A stretch of DNA of 36,733 nucleotides from Thermus tengchongensis (lineage in GTDB: Bacteria > Deinococcota > Deinococci > Deinococcales > Thermaceae). Made by a program: the position numbers and the translations under genes. The DNA is taken from positions 14,615 to 51,347 of the forward strand of contig NZ_JAKEDU010000008.1 of the NCBI RefSeq assembly GCF_021462405.1. Reading direction: 5' to 3'. This document shows, one piece after another, positions 6,644 through 15,721 of the stretch; the first letter of the stretch is position 1; every line of letters starts with the position of its first letter. The notes beneath the pieces are model-generated. The model searched no databases, was not told where the DNA came from, and was given only the letters and a program-made list of their open reading frames with translations.

Positions 6644-8179
6644 GTGACGCCGGAAACCGCCTATCAGCACCTTTTGGAGTTTCAAAGGGAAACGGCTTAC
6701 CTGGCCTCTTTGGGCGCTTTGGCCGCATGGGACCAGCGCACCATGATCCCCAGGAAGGGGCACGAGCACCGGGCGAGGCAGATGGCCGCCCTGGCCCGGC
6801 TTCTCCACCAGCGGGCCACCGACCCCAGGATCGGGGAGTGGCTTGCGGCGGTGGAGGGCTCCCCCCTGGTGCAAGACCCCCTTTCCGACGCCGCGGTGAA
6901 CGTGCGGGAGTGGCGGCAGGCCTACGAGCGGGCCCGGGCCATCCCCGAGCGCCTTATGGTGGAGCTGGCCCAGGCTCAGAGCGAGGGGGAAAGCTATTGG
7001 GAAGAGGCCCGCCCCAAGGACGACTGGCGGGGCTTCCTGCCCTACCTGAAGCGCATCTTTGCCCTCACCAAGGAGAAGGCGGAGATCCTCTTCTCCCTCC
7101 CCGTGGCTCCGGGGGACCCGCCCTACGGGGAGCTCTACGACGCCCTCCTGGATGGGTACGAGCCGGGGATGCGGGCGGCGGAACTGGTGCCCCTCTTCGC
7201 CGAGCTGAAGGAGGGCCTCCAGGGCCTCTTGGACCGCATCCTGGGAAGCGGCAGGCGGCCCGACACCGCTTTCCTGCACCGCTCCTATCCCAAAGAGGCG
7301 CAACGGGCCTTTGCTCTGGAGCTCCTGCAGGCTTGCGGCTACGACCTAGAAGGGGGTCGCCTGGACCCCACTGCCCATCCCTTTGAAATCTCCATCGGGC
7401 CCGGGGACGTGCGCATCACCACCCGCTACTTTGAGGACTTCTTCAACGCCGGTATCTTCGGCACCCTGCACGAGATGGGCCACGCCCTCTACGAGCAGGG
7501 CCTGCCCAAGGAGCACTGGGGGACCCCAAGGGGGGAGGCGGTCTCCTTGGGGGTGCACGAGTCGCAAAGCCGCACCTGGGAGAACCTGGTGGGCCGCTCC
7601 CTGGGCTTCTGGGAACGCTTCTTCCCCCGGGCCAAGGAGCTCTTCCCCAGCCTCCAGGACGTGGCCCTGGAGGACTTTCACCGGGCGGTGAACGCTGTGG
7701 AGCCCTCCCTGATCCGGGTGGAGGCCGACGAGGTCACTTATAACCTCCACATCCTGGTGCGCCTGGAGCTGGAGCTGGCCCTCTTCCGCGGGGAGCTCGC
7801 CCTGGAGGACCTGCCCGGGGCCTGGGCGGAAAAGTACCGGGCCTACCTGGGGGTGGCCCCCAAGGACTACAAAGACGGGGTGATGCAGGACGTGCATTGG
7901 TCCGGGGGGCTTTTCGGCTACTTCCCCACCTACACCCTGGGGAACCTCTACGCCGCCCAGTTCTTCCGGAAGGCCCAGGAGGAGCTTGGGGACCTCGAGG
8001 GCCTTTTCCGCCAGGGGGAGTTCCGGCCCTTTTTGGACTGGAGCCGGAGGAAGATCCACGCCGAGGGGAGCCGCCTCCGGCCTAGGGCCCTGGTGGAGCG
8101 GGTGACCGGCACGCCCCCCAGCGCCCAGCCCTTTTTGGCCTACCTGGAGGCGAAGTACCGGGCCCTTTACGGCCTCTGA
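6644..8179 (+). CDS. Thermostable carboxypeptidase Taq (M32 metallopeptidase)
   Basis: A 511-residue zinc (or cobalt) carboxypeptidase of family M32 that removes C-terminal residues from peptides in the cytoplasm. The metal site is His276-Glu277-x-x-His280 (HEMGH), with Glu306 in [12 protein letters not shown] as the third ligand. The sequence is almost collinear with the T. aquaticus enzyme, including its length. I chose the GTG at 6644, which gives the family's N-terminus ([16 protein letters not shown]) and fits the leaderless promoter; the ATG at 6617 would add nine unrelated residues and begin upstream of the -10 box. Its stop overlaps the convergent MFS gene by 13 bases. Confidence 0.97.
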   Translation: MTPETAYQHLLEFQRETAYLASLGALAAWDQRTMIPRKGHEHRARQMAALARLLHQRATDPRIGEWLAAVEGSPLVQDPLSDAAVNVREWRQAYERARAIPERLMVELAQAQSEGESYWEEARPKDDWRGFLPYLKRIFALTKEKAEILFSLPVAPGDPPYGELYDALLDGYEPGMRAAELVPLFAELKEGLQGLLDRILGSGRRPDTAFLHRSYPKEAQRAFALELLQACGYDLEGGRLDPTAHPFEISIGPGDVRITTRYFEDFFNAGIFGTLHEMGHALYEQGLPKEHWGTPRGEAVSLGVHESQSRTWENLVGRSLGFWERFFPRAKELFPSLQDVALEDFHRAVNAVEPSLIRVEADEVTYNLHILVRLELELALFRGELALEDLPGAWAEKYRAYLGVAPKDYKDGVMQDVHWSGGLFGYFPTYTLGNLYAAQFFRKAQEELGDLEGLFRQGEFRPFLDWSRRKIHAEGSRLRPRALVERVTGTPPSAQPFLAYLEAKYRALYGL

Positions 8180-9240
8180 CGGGGCAGGACGGGCAGGAGG
8201 GCCAGGAGGAGGAGGACGCTGGCCACCCAGAGGGCCCCCTCCCCTGTGCCCGCTACTTCCGCAAAGAAGCCTGCCGCCGTCGGCCCCATCGCTTGCCCCA
8301 AGGCGAAGGCTGCGGTGGAAAGCCCCATGGCCCTGGGCCAGGCGGAAGGGGGCAGGAGGGCGCGGAAGGCCTGGGTGAGGGCGGTGATGACGCCTAAAAA
8401 GGAGAGGCCGAAGAGGAAGGCGCTGAGGGCAGGAAGGCTTTGGGCTAAAGGGGGTAGGCTCCCCAGGAAGAGGACCAGAAGCACGTGGAAAAGCCCCCGC
8501 CTTCCCCCCACCCGCTCCACCCAGGGACCCCAAAGGGGTCCGGTGAGGAGGGCCCCTACGCCCAGGAGGGTGAAGAGGAGGAGGGCTTCCCCCACGGCGG
8601 CCGCCACGAAGGTCATGTAGCCGATGTACCCCGCCCCATAGAGGCCATAGGCCAGGAGGAGGGGGAGGATGGGCCCCAGGCCCCCTTCCCCCCGAGCCGG
8701 GGGCGGGGGTTCCCGCAAGAGGGGCCAAGTGTGGAGGACCGGAAGGCCCAGGAGCAGGCTGAAAACCCCTAGCCGGGCCCAGGCGGCTTCCGGGCTCCCC
8801 ACGCCCAGGAGGATCCAGGGGGCCAGGAGAAGCCCCACCCCCACGCCCCCGTAGTAGACCCCCAGGGCCCGGCCCGAGCCCCCTAGGGTCATGAGGAGGG
8901 CGGCCCCGCCCACGAAGACCAGGGCGCCCAGGAAGCCCTGGAAAAGCCTGAGGGCGAACACCCAGGGAAACCCCCCGGACCCGGTGAGGGCCAGTACCGC
9001 TCCCTGAAGGAGGAGGGCCAGAAAGAAGCCCCGGCGGTAGCCTGTCCTCTCCAGGAGGCGGTGGCTGAGGAAGGCTCCCAGGAGGTAGCCCAGGGTGTTG
9101 GCGCTACCCAAAAGGCCCGCCTCGGCGTAGGAAAGGCCCCAGGCCCCCTGCATGAGGGGCAGGACCAGGGCATAGGCGAAGCGTCCCAAGCCCAGGGCTA
9201 AAGCGGGCCCCAGGGCCAGAAGCAGGGCCTTAGTAGCCAT
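8167..9240 (-). CDS. MFS transporter (YbfB/YjiJ-like)
   Basis: A 357-residue membrane protein with about eleven to twelve hydrophobic helices. It resembles the YbfB/YjiJ group of the major facilitator superfamily, with the N-terminal [15 protein letters not shown] and [20 protein letters not shown] segments characteristic of that group. The substrate cannot be inferred. The ATG (9238-9240) lies inside the last codons of the ABC remnant: the remnant's TAA is at 9230-9232, so translation probably restarts here. There is no Shine-Dalgarno sequence before the ATG. The gene ends inside the 3' end of the convergent carboxypeptidase gene. Confidence 0.85.
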   Translation of the reverse strand: MATKALLLALGPALALGLGRFAYALVLPLMQGAWGLSYAEAGLLGSANTLGYLLGAFLSHRLLERTGYRRGFFLALLLQGAVLALTGSGGFPWVFALRLFQGFLGALVFVGGAALLMTLGGSGRALGVYYGGVGVGLLLAPWILLGVGSPEAAWARLGVFSLLLGLPVLHTWPLLREPPPPARGEGGLGPILPLLLAYGLYGAGYIGYMTFVAAAVGEALLLFTLLGVGALLTGPLWGPWVERVGGRRGLFHVLLVLFLGSLPPLAQSLPALSAFLFGLSFLGVITALTQAFRALLPPSAWPRAMGLSTAAFALGQAMGPTAAGFFAEVAGTGEGALWVASVLLLLALLPVLPRQRP

Positions 9241-9574
9241 GGAGGAGCCCGCGCCGCTTGGCCAGGCGCACCGCGCGGCGGAAGAGGAAAAGCCCCGCCC
9301 CCAGGTAGACGAGGCCGTTCAGGAAGCTAAGGAAAAGGGGGGCAGGGTCAAGGGGGGCCCCTTCCGCCAGCATCCTGCGGGCCAGCGCCGCTCCCGGTGC
9401 CAAGGGCAGGAGGAGGCCGGAGAGCATCTTCACCGGGGTGGTCTTGCCAGCCCCGTTCTTGCCCAAGAAGGCCAGCACCTCCCCCGGGCGAAGCGCCAGG
9501 CTTACGCCCCGGACGGCCTCGAGGGCCCCGAAGCGCTTCCTGAGCCCCTGGGCCTCCAGAAGTGTGGGTTCCAC
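9230..9574 (-). pseudogene. ABC transporter remnant: ATPase N-terminus fused to permease C-terminus
   Basis: This 114-codon frame is a deletion scar. Residues 1-57 are the start of an ABC ATP-binding subunit, with LRKRFGALEAVRGVSL and Walker A GKNGAGKTT (38-46). Residues from about 58 on are not ATPase but resemble the last membrane helix and basic tail of an ABC-2 type permease (LSFLNGLVYLGAGLFLFRRAVRLAKRR). Signature motif, Walker B and most of the permease are absent. The residue after Walker A is Pro instead of the usual Thr, a further sign of decay. It keeps a leaderless promoter (TAGAAT, six bases, GTG) and overlaps the MFS start, so it may survive only as a coupling leader. Fusion of an ATPase gene with a neighbouring permease gene by an in-frame deletion is my inference. 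Confidence 0.8.
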
Positions 9575-9580
9575 GGGGCC

Positions 9581-9586
9581 ATTCTA
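9581..9586 (-). promoter_or_regulatory. -10 box of the ABC remnant/MFS unit, containing the mazG stop codon
   Basis: On the minus strand TAGAAT is followed by GGCCCC and the GTG at 9574. The first three bases of the box (9584-9586) are the TAG stop codon of the MazG-like gene. Confidence 0.6.
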
Positions 9587-9907
9587 CTTCCTGCTCCAGC
9601 GCTCCTTGTCCCGCTCCCGGTACTTGGCCATGGCCTTCCGGAAGGCCGTTTCCAGGTCTATACCTTCCCGGTTGGCCAGGGAAATGAGGACGAAGAGGAG
9701 GTCGGCGAGCTCCTCCGCCAGATCCCCTTCCGCCTCCCCCGGCTTGGGCCGTTTGCCGTGGCGGTGGGCCAGAACCCGGGCCACCTCCCCGAGCTCCTCG
9801 GTGAGGCGGGCCAGCATGAGGAGGGGTGGGAAGTACCCCTCCTTAAACTGGCTGATCCAGGCGTCCACCTCCTTTTGGGCTTCCTTGAAGGTGAGGGGCG
9901 TTTCCAT
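9584..9907 (-). CDS. MazG-like nucleotide pyrophosphohydrolase
   Basis: A 107-residue all-alpha NTP pyrophosphatase of the MazG/dUTPase-like superfamily. The metal-binding pattern is visible as EELGEVARVLAHR (about 38-50) and DLAEELADLLFVLISLANREGIDLETAF (about 62-89), i.e. an ExxE followed by ExxD. Single-domain forms usually hydrolyse (d)NTPs as house-cleaning enzymes; the preferred nucleotide cannot be told. The ATG is preceded by the Shine-Dalgarno GGGAGGA, and the gene follows the M42 peptidase by 9 bases, so the two are co-transcribed. Confidence 0.88.
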   Translation of the reverse strand: METPLTFKEAQKEVDAWISQFKEGYFPPLLMLARLTEELGEVARVLAHRHGKRPKPGEAEGDLAEELADLLFVLISLANREGIDLETAFRKAMAKYRERDKERWSRK

Positions 9908-9916
9908 GGGTCCTCC

Positions 9917-10948
9917 CTAGAGGCGCAGGATGTAGGCGGCGAGAAGCCGCACCGCCCGCTCCACGTCGCGGAAGTCCACCATCTCCACCGGGGAGTGCAT
10001 GTAGCGCAAGGGGATGGAAACGATGCCCGTGGGGATGCCCTCCCGCACCTTGGCCACCTCGTCGGCGTCGGTGCCGGACCACCGCCCGTGGGCGTTCAGG
10101 ACGTAAGGGATCCCCTCTGCTTCCGCCGCCTGCCGCAGGCCCTTCAGGACCTCCCGGTCCACGAAGGGCCCCACGTCCAGCACCACGCCCCGGCCCAGCT
10201 CCGCCTCCCCCACCCGGGCTTTATCCATGCCGGGGGCGGCGCTGTCGTGGTGCACGTCCACCACCAGGGCCAGGTCCGGGGCCTCGCGGAAGGCGGCGGT
10301 GCGGGCGCCAAAAGCCCCGATCTCCTCCTGCACCGTGGCCACCGCCACCACCTCCGCCTCGGTCTTCCCCGCCACCAGGCGGAGGGCCTCGAGGACCACG
10401 AAGGCCCCCAGGCGGTTGTCCAGGGCCTTGGACACCAGGCGCTCCCCCAGAAGCCACTGGGGGGGCTGGTCCAAGACGCCCACCGCCCCCACCTCGAGGT
10501 GGGCTAAGGCCTCCTCCCGGCTTCCCGCCCCGATGTCGGCGAAGAGGTCCTCAAGCTCCACCGCCTTCTTGCGCTCCTCCTCCTTCAGGACGTGGACCGC
10601 CTTCCGGCCCACCACCCCCAGCACGTGCCCCCGCTTCCCCAAAAAGCGCAGGCGCTGGCCCACCAGCACCTGCGGGTCCCAGCCCCCCAGGGGCTTCAGG
10701 CGCAAAAAGCCCTTCTCCTCCACGTGGCTCACGATGACCCCGATCTCGTCCGCGTGCCCCAGGAGGAGGACCTTGGGCCTGCCCCCTGGGTTGAGGCGGG
10801 CGTAGGCGTTGCCGTGGCGGTCCCGCTCTGCCTGGGCGAACCCCGCCGCCTTCTCCAGGAAGACCCCGGTGGCCTCCTCCTCAAAGCCCGAGGGCCCGGC
10901 AGCCAAAAGGAGCTTTTCTAAAAACTCCAGGTCGGGCGCGTAGTCCAT
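9917..10948 (-). CDS. M42 family metallo-aminopeptidase
   Basis: A 343-residue dinuclear-metal peptidase of family M42 (glutamyl/leucyl aminopeptidase, also annotated as endoglucanase M). Visible ligand and catalytic motifs are GHADEIGVIV (first His/Asp), SKALDNRLGAFVVLEAL (bridging Asp), ATVQEEIGAFGAR (Glu-Glu), VVDVHHD, and the C-terminal HSPVEMVDFRDVERAVRLL. These enzymes form large dodecamers that trim peptides in the cytoplasm. The ATG at 10948 sits six bases after a -10 box; the TTG at 10954 in the same frame would lie in the spacer and is less likely. It heads the unit with the MazG-like gene. Confidence 0.92.
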   Translation of the reverse strand: MDYAPDLEFLEKLLLAAGPSGFEEEATGVFLEKAAGFAQAERDRHGNAYARLNPGGRPKVLLLGHADEIGVIVSHVEEKGFLRLKPLGGWDPQVLVGQRLRFLGKRGHVLGVVGRKAVHVLKEEERKKAVELEDLFADIGAGSREEALAHLEVGAVGVLDQPPQWLLGERLVSKALDNRLGAFVVLEALRLVAGKTEAEVVAVATVQEEIGAFGARTAAFREAPDLALVVDVHHDSAAPGMDKARVGEAELGRGVVLDVGPFVDREVLKGLRQAAEAEGIPYVLNAHGRWSGTDADEVAKVREGIPTGIVSIPLRYMHSPVEMVDFRDVERAVRLLAAYILRL

Positions 10949-10954
10949 GGCCAA

Positions 10955-10960
10955 AGCTTA
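10955..10960 (-). promoter_or_regulatory. -10 box of the M42 peptidase gene (leaderless)
   Basis: On the minus strand TAAGCT is followed by TTGGCC and the ATG at 10948. It shares two base pairs (10959-10960) with the -10 box of the divergent mgsA. Confidence 0.55.
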
Positions 10961-10964
10961 CAAT
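10959..10964 (+). promoter_or_regulatory. -10 box of mgsA (leaderless)
   Basis: TACAAT is followed by GCCCCC and the ATG at 10971. The whole divergent region between the two start codons is only 22 bp (10949-10970). Confidence 0.65.
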
Positions 10965-10970
10965 GCCCCC

Positions 10971-11348
10971 ATGAAGGCCCTGGCCCTCATCGCCCACGAT
11001 GCCAAGAAGGAGGAGATGGTGGCCTTTTGCCAACGGCACCGGGAGCTTCTTTCCCGCTTTCCCCTTTTGGCCACGGGCACCACGGGGAAACGTATCCAGG
11101 AGGCCACCGGCCTCGAGGTGGAGCAGGTTCTTTCCGGTCCCCTGGGAGGAGATATGCAGATCGGGTCCAAGGTAGCTGAGGGAAAGGTGCTTTGCGTGCT
11201 CTTCTTCCAGGATCCCCTCACCCCTAAGCCCCACGAGCCCGACGTGCAGGCCCTCATGCGGGTGTGCAACGTGCACGGGGTGCCCCTGGCCACCAACCCC
11301 CAGGCGGCGGAGGCCCTCATCCCCTGGCTGGCCAGCCAGGCGGGCTAA
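10971..11348 (+). CDS. mgsA: Methylglyoxal synthase
   Basis: A 125-residue enzyme that converts dihydroxyacetone phosphate to methylglyoxal and phosphate, a bypass of lower glycolysis. The family motifs are clear: [12 protein letters not shown] at the start, the phosphate-binding [27 protein letters not shown] with the catalytic Asp, and [32 protein letters not shown] with the conserved His. The ATG at 10971 is supported by these alignments and by the leaderless promoter. The stop overlaps the convergent comM stop by four bases (CTAA). Confidence 0.96.
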   Translation: MKALALIAHDAKKEEMVAFCQRHRELLSRFPLLATGTTGKRIQEATGLEVEQVLSGPLGGDMQIGSKVAEGKVLCVLFFQDPLTPKPHEPDVQALMRVCNVHGVPLATNPQAAEALIPWLASQAG

Positions 11349-12829
11349 AGGGTTTTGCGGTAGCTCAAGGCCTCAGCCACGTGGGTCTCTTCCACCCGCT
11401 CGGAGGCCATGAGGTCGGCCACGGTGCGGGCCACCCGCAGGAGGCGGTCGTAGCTTCGGGCGGAAAGGAGCATCTTCTTGGCGGCGGCCTGAAGGAGGGC
11501 CTCGGCTCCAGGGGTGAGGCGCACGTGCTCGCGCAGGGCCTTGCCCGCAAGCTCCCCGTTGGGCCGCCCCTGCCGGGCGAGCATCCTTTCCCGGGCTCTC
11601 AAGACCCGTTCCCGCACCACCTCGGTGCTTTCCCCCTCGGGGGCGCGGGCGAGCTCGGCGGGGGTGAGGCGGGGTACCTCCACCACCAGGTCAAACCGGT
11701 CCAGAAGGGGCCCGGAGATCTTGCCCACGTAGCGCTGGCGGCTTGCGGGGGTGCAGGTGCAGGCCCTTTCGGGATCCCCGTACCAGCCGCAGGGGCAGGG
11801 GTTCATGGCCGCCACCAGGAGGAAGCGGGCGGGAAAGGTGAGGCTGGCCTTGGCCCGGGCCACGGTCACCACCCCGTCCTCCAGGGGCTGGCGCAGGGCT
11901 TCCAGGGCGTCCCGGGAGAACTCGGGGAACTCGTCCAGGAAGAGCACCCCCCGGTGGGCCAGGGAAACCTCCCCCGGCTTGGGGATGGCCCCGCCCCCGA
12001 TGAGGCCCGCGTAGCTCACCGTGTGGTGGGGGGCGCGGAAAGGGGGGGTGCGGAGGAGGCCCTTCAGGGCTTGGCCTGCGGCGGAGTGGATGCGGCTCAC
12101 CTCGAGGGCGGCCTCTTGGGAGAGGGGGGGCAGGAGGAAGGGGAGGCGCCTGGCCAGCATGGTCTTCCCTGAGCCCGGGCTTCCCACCATGAGGAGGTGG
12201 TGGTAGCCTGCGGCGGCGATCTCTAAGGCGCGTTTGGCCTTGGCCTGGCCCTTCACGTCCCGGAGGTCCAGGGCCTCGAGGAGGACCGCGGGGTCCTCCG
12301 GCTCGGCCCTCTGGGGGGTTTCTTCCCCCTTGAGGTAGGCCACCGCCTGGAGGAGGCTTTCCGCCCCCCAGACCTCCACCCCCTCCACCAGGGCGGCCTC
12401 CTTGGCGCTTTCCATGGGAAGGAGAAGCTTTTTCCCCTCGGCCAAGGCCCCCAGGGCCAGGTTCACCGCCCCGGGCACCGGGCGAAGGGCTCCGTCCAGC
12501 CCCAGCTCCCCCGCCACCGCCAGGCCGGAAAGGCTTTCCAAGGGCACCACCCCTTGGGCCGCCAGGAGCCCCAGGGCGATGGGCAGGTCAAAGTGGCTCC
12601 CCTCCTTGCGGAGCTCCGCCGGGGCCAGGTTCACCACCACCCGGGCCTGGGGGTAGGGGAAGCCCGCGTTTTTGAGGGCGGCCCTTACCCTTTCCCGGCT
12701 TTCCTCCACCGCCTTGTCCGGCAAGCCCACCAGGGCGTAGCTGGGAAGCCCGGGGCTGACATCTACTTCCACGGTGACGGGAACTGCGTCCAGGCCGAAG
12801 AGGGTGTAGCTTCTGACCTGGGCTAGCAT
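11345..12829 (-). CDS. comM: ComM/YifB family AAA+ ATPase
   Basis: A 494-residue Mg-chelatase-like AAA+ protein. The N-terminal ~170 residues form the ChlI/Lon-S5-like domain ([26 protein letters not shown]), Walker A GSPGSGKT is at 216-223, Walker B GVLFLDE at about 294-300, and the insert [17 protein letters not shown] carries Cys345, Cys347, Cys357 and Cys359, which may bind zinc. The C-terminal Mg-chelatase domain contains [17 protein letters not shown]. ComM in other bacteria is a branch-migration helicase that helps integrate DNA taken up by transformation. That fits Thermus, which is highly transformable. The -10 box overlaps the stop codon of the upstream MFS gene. Confidence 0.95.
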   Translation of the reverse strand: MLAQVRSYTLFGLDAVPVTVEVDVSPGLPSYALVGLPDKAVEESRERVRAALKNAGFPYPQARVVVNLAPAELRKEGSHFDLPIALGLLAAQGVVPLESLSGLAVAGELGLDGALRPVPGAVNLALGALAEGKKLLLPMESAKEAALVEGVEVWGAESLLQAVAYLKGEETPQRAEPEDPAVLLEALDLRDVKGQAKAKRALEIAAAGYHHLLMVGSPGSGKTMLARRLPFLLPPLSQEAALEVSRIHSAAGQALKGLLRTPPFRAPHHTVSYAGLIGGGAIPKPGEVSLAHRGVLFLDEFPEFSRDALEALRQPLEDGVVTVARAKASLTFPARFLLVAAMNPCPCGWYGDPERACTCTPASRQRYVGKISGPLLDRFDLVVEVPRLTPAELARAPEGESTEVVRERVLRARERMLARQGRPNGELAGKALREHVRLTPGAEALLQAAAKKMLLSARSYDRLLRVARTVADLMASERVEETHVAEALSYRKTL

Positions 12830-12835
12830 GGAGGG

Positions 12836-12841
12836 AGTTTA
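12836..12841 (-). promoter_or_regulatory. -10 box of comM, beginning with the MFS stop codon
   Basis: On the minus strand TAAACT is followed by CCCTCC and the ATG at 12829. Its first three bases are the TAA stop of the upstream transporter. There is no Shine-Dalgarno sequence. Confidence 0.6.
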
Positions 12842-13975
12842 CCACCTGGAGCGAAGCAGGGGCAGGTAGAGGGTAAGCGCCAGGAGAAGGAGCCCCAGAA
12901 GCCCGCCGAAGGCCCACCCGTACCCCAAGGCCCCCACCGCCACCCCCACCCCCCACTGCAGGAGGAAGGTACCCCCGATGCCGAAGAGGTTCACCAAGGT
13001 GGTGCCCCGGCCCACCAGGTGGGGGGGCACCAGCTCCCGGGCCTGGGTGAGGGTGAGGATGTTGAAGGCCCCGAAGAACCCGAGGAGAAGGTAGGCGGGG
13101 AGGAGGAACCCGAGGAGGAGGAGGATCAGGCCCAGGGCGAAGAGGAGGGCGGAGAGGACCAGGACCCGGGCGGTGCCGAAGCGGTCGGCCAGGTATCCGG
13201 AGAGAAGGAAGCCCAAGACCGCCGTCCCCGAGTAGAGGAGGAGGAGGTTCCCCACCGCCACCGCCGAAAGGCCCAGGTGGTAGGCGTAGGCCCCGGCCCA
13301 GAGGGTCTGCAGGGCCAGGAAGCTTCCCGCAAAGGCCAAGGCCAAAAAGGCCACCCGCAGGAGCCTGGGGTTGCCCAGGACCTCCCTCAGCCCCCCGCCT
13401 CCTTCCCCCCGGGGCCAGGGAACCCCAGGGGGGGTGTTCCGCACCCCCAGGTAGAGGAGCAGGGCCACCAGCACCACCACCCCGGCCCCCAGGAGGAAGA
13501 CCCCCCGCCAGCCCATGGCCTCCTTCATGAGGGCCAGGGGGGTGGCCGCCAAAAGCCCCCCTGTGGCCCCCAGGCCCACCAGCAGGGTGGAGACCGTGGC
13601 GTAGCCCTTGGGAAACCACAGGCTGAAGGCCTTCAGCGCCCCCATGAGGGCGGCGGCCATTCCCACCCCGATCAGGGCCCGGCCCAGGGCCAGGACGGGG
13701 AAGCTCGGCGCCAGGGCGAAGACCAGGCTGCCGGAGGCGGCCACGAGGAGGAGGGCCGGGGTGACGGTCCGGGGGCCGTAGCGGTCCAGGAGGCTTCCCA
13801 AGGGGAGCTGCACCGCGGCGAAGGCCAGGTAGAAGAGGCTGGTCATGAAGCCGAGTTCCGCCGGGCCCAGGCCTAAGTCTTGGGAGAGGTCCTTGGAAAG
13901 CACCGCGTTGGCCGAGCGGTAGAAGTAGGAGAGGAAATAGCCCAGGGTGAAGAGGAAAAACACGCGCGCCGCCAT
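12839..13975 (-). CDS. MFS transporter
   Basis: A 378-residue membrane protein with about twelve hydrophobic helices. The N-terminal LGYFLSYFYRSANAVLSKDLSQDLGL and the loop motif GSLLDRYGPR (motif A) after helix 2, repeated as GYLADRFGTAR in the second half, identify the major facilitator superfamily. The start resembles the glycerol-3-phosphate/hexuronate-type branch, but the substrate cannot be assigned. A strong Shine-Dalgarno sequence GGAGGTGA precedes the ATG, which is one base after the stop of the EamA gene upstream (TGATATG), so it is the last gene of a three-transporter operon. Confidence 0.88.
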   Translation of the reverse strand: MAARVFFLFTLGYFLSYFYRSANAVLSKDLSQDLGLGPAELGFMTSLFYLAFAAVQLPLGSLLDRYGPRTVTPALLLVAASGSLVFALAPSFPVLALGRALIGVGMAAALMGALKAFSLWFPKGYATVSTLLVGLGATGGLLAATPLALMKEAMGWRGVFLLGAGVVVLVALLLYLGVRNTPPGVPWPRGEGGGGLREVLGNPRLLRVAFLALAFAGSFLALQTLWAGAYAYHLGLSAVAVGNLLLLYSGTAVLGFLLSGYLADRFGTARVLVLSALLFALGLILLLLGFLLPAYLLLGFFGAFNILTLTQARELVPPHLVGRGTTLVNLFGIGGTFLLQWGVGVAVGALGYGWAFGGLLGLLLLALTLYLPLLRSRW

Positions 13976-13976
13976 A

Positions 13977-14789
13977 TCACCTCCGGTTCAGGGCCACGCC
14001 CAGGAGGATCAGGCCACCGCCCAGGAGGGCCTCCAACCGCAAGGGCTGCCCCGCCAGGGGCCAGGCGAAGACCGCTCCCGCCACCGGTTCCAGCATGGCC
14101 ACCAAGGTGGCCTGGCGGGCGGGAAAGGTGCGCACCCCCAGGAGGAAAAGCCCAAAGGGCACCACCGTGCCGAAGACCACCAGGTAGGCCACCGCGCCCC
14201 AGCCTTCCAGGTCCAGGGCCAGCACCTGGGGCAGGTGCAGGAGGAGCACCGGCAGGGAGAGGAGGCTCCCCACCCCCGTGGCCACCCCCAGGCTCACCAG
14301 GGGCGGGGTTTTGAGCCCGTAGGAGAGGGCCGCGTACAGGGCGAAGGACACCGCGGAGAGGAGGCCGTAGCCCACCCCCAAGGGACCTCCCACCAGGCCT
14401 CCGGGTCCCACCACCAGCGCGTAGGCCCCCAGGAGGGCCAGGGCCACGCCAAGGAGGGCTCTCAGAGGTAGCCTTTCGCCCCGCACCAAGGCGTACAGGG
14501 TCAGGAGGGGCGGGGCCAGGTACTGAAGGAAGATGCCCGTGGCCACCGTGGTGGCGTGGATGGCCAGGTAGTAGAAGGCCTGGGCCCCCGAGAGGGCGAA
14601 CCCCACCCAAAGAAGCCGCGGGCGCTCGCGGGCGCTGGGGGGAAAGCGCAACACCAGGGGCAGGAGGAGGAGGAAGCTCAGGAGGAAGCGCAAGGGGATG
14701 AGGACCGAAGGGGGGATGGCCTCCATGAACCGGCCCGCCAGGGCCCCGCCCAGGCCCCAAAGCAAAGCGGCCAAGGCCACGTAGATCAC
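13977..14789 (-). CDS. EamA (DMT superfamily) transporter, second copy
   Basis: A 270-residue drug/metabolite transporter with ten hydrophobic helices arranged as two EamA repeats (roughly 1-125 and 140-270). ALLWGLGGALAGRFMEAIPPSVLIPLRFLLSFLLLLP is the typical first helix pair. The GTG start is inside the upstream gene's stop (GTGA at 14786-14789). It is only distantly similar to the preceding EamA protein. Metabolite specificity is unknown; amino acid or metabolite efflux is common in the family. Confidence 0.88.
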   Translation of the reverse strand: MIYVALAALLWGLGGALAGRFMEAIPPSVLIPLRFLLSFLLLLPLVLRFPPSARERPRLLWVGFALSGAQAFYYLAIHATTVATGIFLQYLAPPLLTLYALVRGERLPLRALLGVALALLGAYALVVGPGGLVGGPLGVGYGLLSAVSFALYAALSYGLKTPPLVSLGVATGVGSLLSLPVLLLHLPQVLALDLEGWGAVAYLVVFGTVVPFGLFLLGVRTFPARQATLVAMLEPVAGAVFAWPLAGQPLRLEALLGGGLILLGVALNRR

Positions 14790-15673
14790 CGCCGACCTCC
14801 CACCACCGCTAGCCCCACCCCCAGGAGGAGGACCAGGGCCCCCAGGAGGACCTGAACCCCAGGAAGCTCCCCGAAGAGGAGGAAGGCCAGGAGGCTCGCC
14901 CCCACCGGCTCAAAGAGGATGGCTAGGGTGACCAGGACCGGGGGGATGTGCCGGGTGGCCCAGTTGAAGCTGGTGTGGCCTACCAGCTGGGGCAGAAGGG
15001 CCATGAGGAGGATGTAGCCGTAGACCGCCAGGGGATAGCCTCCGTAGCCCCCACCGAAGAGGTAGGGCAGGGGAAGGAGAAGGAGGGCCGCAGCGGTGTA
15101 GGCCAGGCGCACGTACTCCAGGATGGAGAGGCCCCGCCTTTGGGCTTCCCGGCCCAGGAGGAAGTAGAGGGATGCGGCCACAGCCCCTAGGAGGGCCAGG
15201 ATATCCCCCAGGAGGGGGTTGCTTCCTGACCCCCCTTGGGCGTCCCCGAGTCCGATCAAAAGCCCTCCCAAGAGGGCTATCCCCACCCCCAAGAGGGTGA
15301 GGCCGGAAGGGATTTCTTTGAAGAAGAGCCAGCCGAAGAGGGTGACCCACACCGGGTTGGTGGTGACCAAGGCGGTGCTGGCCGCCACCGAGGTGTAGGA
15401 GAGGGAGGTGATCCAGAAGGCGAAGTGAAGGGCCAAAAACCCTCCGGCGGCCAAGGCGTAGGGAAGGCCTGCCCGGCTTCGGGGGAGGGTACGCCAGCCA
15501 GGGGCCAGAAGCAGGGCGGCCAGACCCATGCGCCCGGCGCTCATCACCAGGCTGAAGGCGAGGCTCGAGTCGCCGGAGGCCGCCAGGGCCAGGCGCACTA
15601 GGATGCTGCCAAAGCTGATGGCGAAGATGCCCAGGAGCACTACGGAGGCGATCTTGAGCCCGGAGGGCCGCAT
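14786..15673 (-). CDS. EamA (DMT superfamily) transporter, first copy
   Basis: A 295-residue membrane protein with ten predicted helices in two EamA repeats. ISFGSILVRLALAASGDSSLAFSL and SYTSVAASTALVTTNPVWVTLFGWLFFKEIPS are characteristic; the last helices (FEPVGASLLAFLLFGELPGVQVLLGALVLLLGV) repeat the pattern. It is the promoter-proximal gene of a three-transporter operon (EamA-EamA-MFS), divergent from pntAA. The ATG at 15673 follows a weak -10 box (AAGAAT) by six bases. Confidence 0.88.
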   Translation of the reverse strand: MRPSGLKIASVVLLGIFAISFGSILVRLALAASGDSSLAFSLVMSAGRMGLAALLLAPGWRTLPRSRAGLPYALAAGGFLALHFAFWITSLSYTSVAASTALVTTNPVWVTLFGWLFFKEIPSGLTLLGVGIALLGGLLIGLGDAQGGSGSNPLLGDILALLGAVAASLYFLLGREAQRRGLSILEYVRLAYTAAALLLLPLPYLFGGGYGGYPLAVYGYILLMALLPQLVGHTSFNWATRHIPPVLVTLAILFEPVGASLLAFLLFGELPGVQVLLGALVLLLGVGLAVVGGRR

Positions 15674-15679
15674 GGGGGC

Positions 15680-15685
15680 ATTCTT
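15680..15685 (-). promoter_or_regulatory. Weak -10 box of the transporter operon
   Basis: On the minus strand AAGAAT is followed by GCCCCC and the ATG at 15673. The geometry equals that of the other leaderless promoters here, but the first base deviates from consensus. Confidence 0.35.
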
Positions 15686-15702
15686 TCATAAGCTCCAGGC
15701 CT

Positions 15703-15718
15703 CTGACCAGTAGGTCAG
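15703..15718. promoter_or_regulatory. Operator-like inverted repeat CTGACC-N4-GGTCAG
   Basis: A perfect 6-bp inverted repeat with a 4-bp centre lies midway between the divergent EamA operon and pntAA. The TGACC/GGTCA arms resemble, from memory, operators of Thermus TetR-family repressors; the exact regulator is not established. Confidence 0.5.
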
Positions 15719-15721
15719 CGC

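Noticed and set aside
9239..10507. 422-codon open frame on the plus strand opposite the M42, MazG and ABC-remnant genes
   Set aside because: Shadow frame: compositionally odd (Gly, His, Pro, Gln) and antisense to well-supported genes.
13977..15673. The two EamA genes as halves of one broken transporter
   Set aside because: Each encodes a full set of about ten helices with both EamA repeats, so they are two complete transporters.
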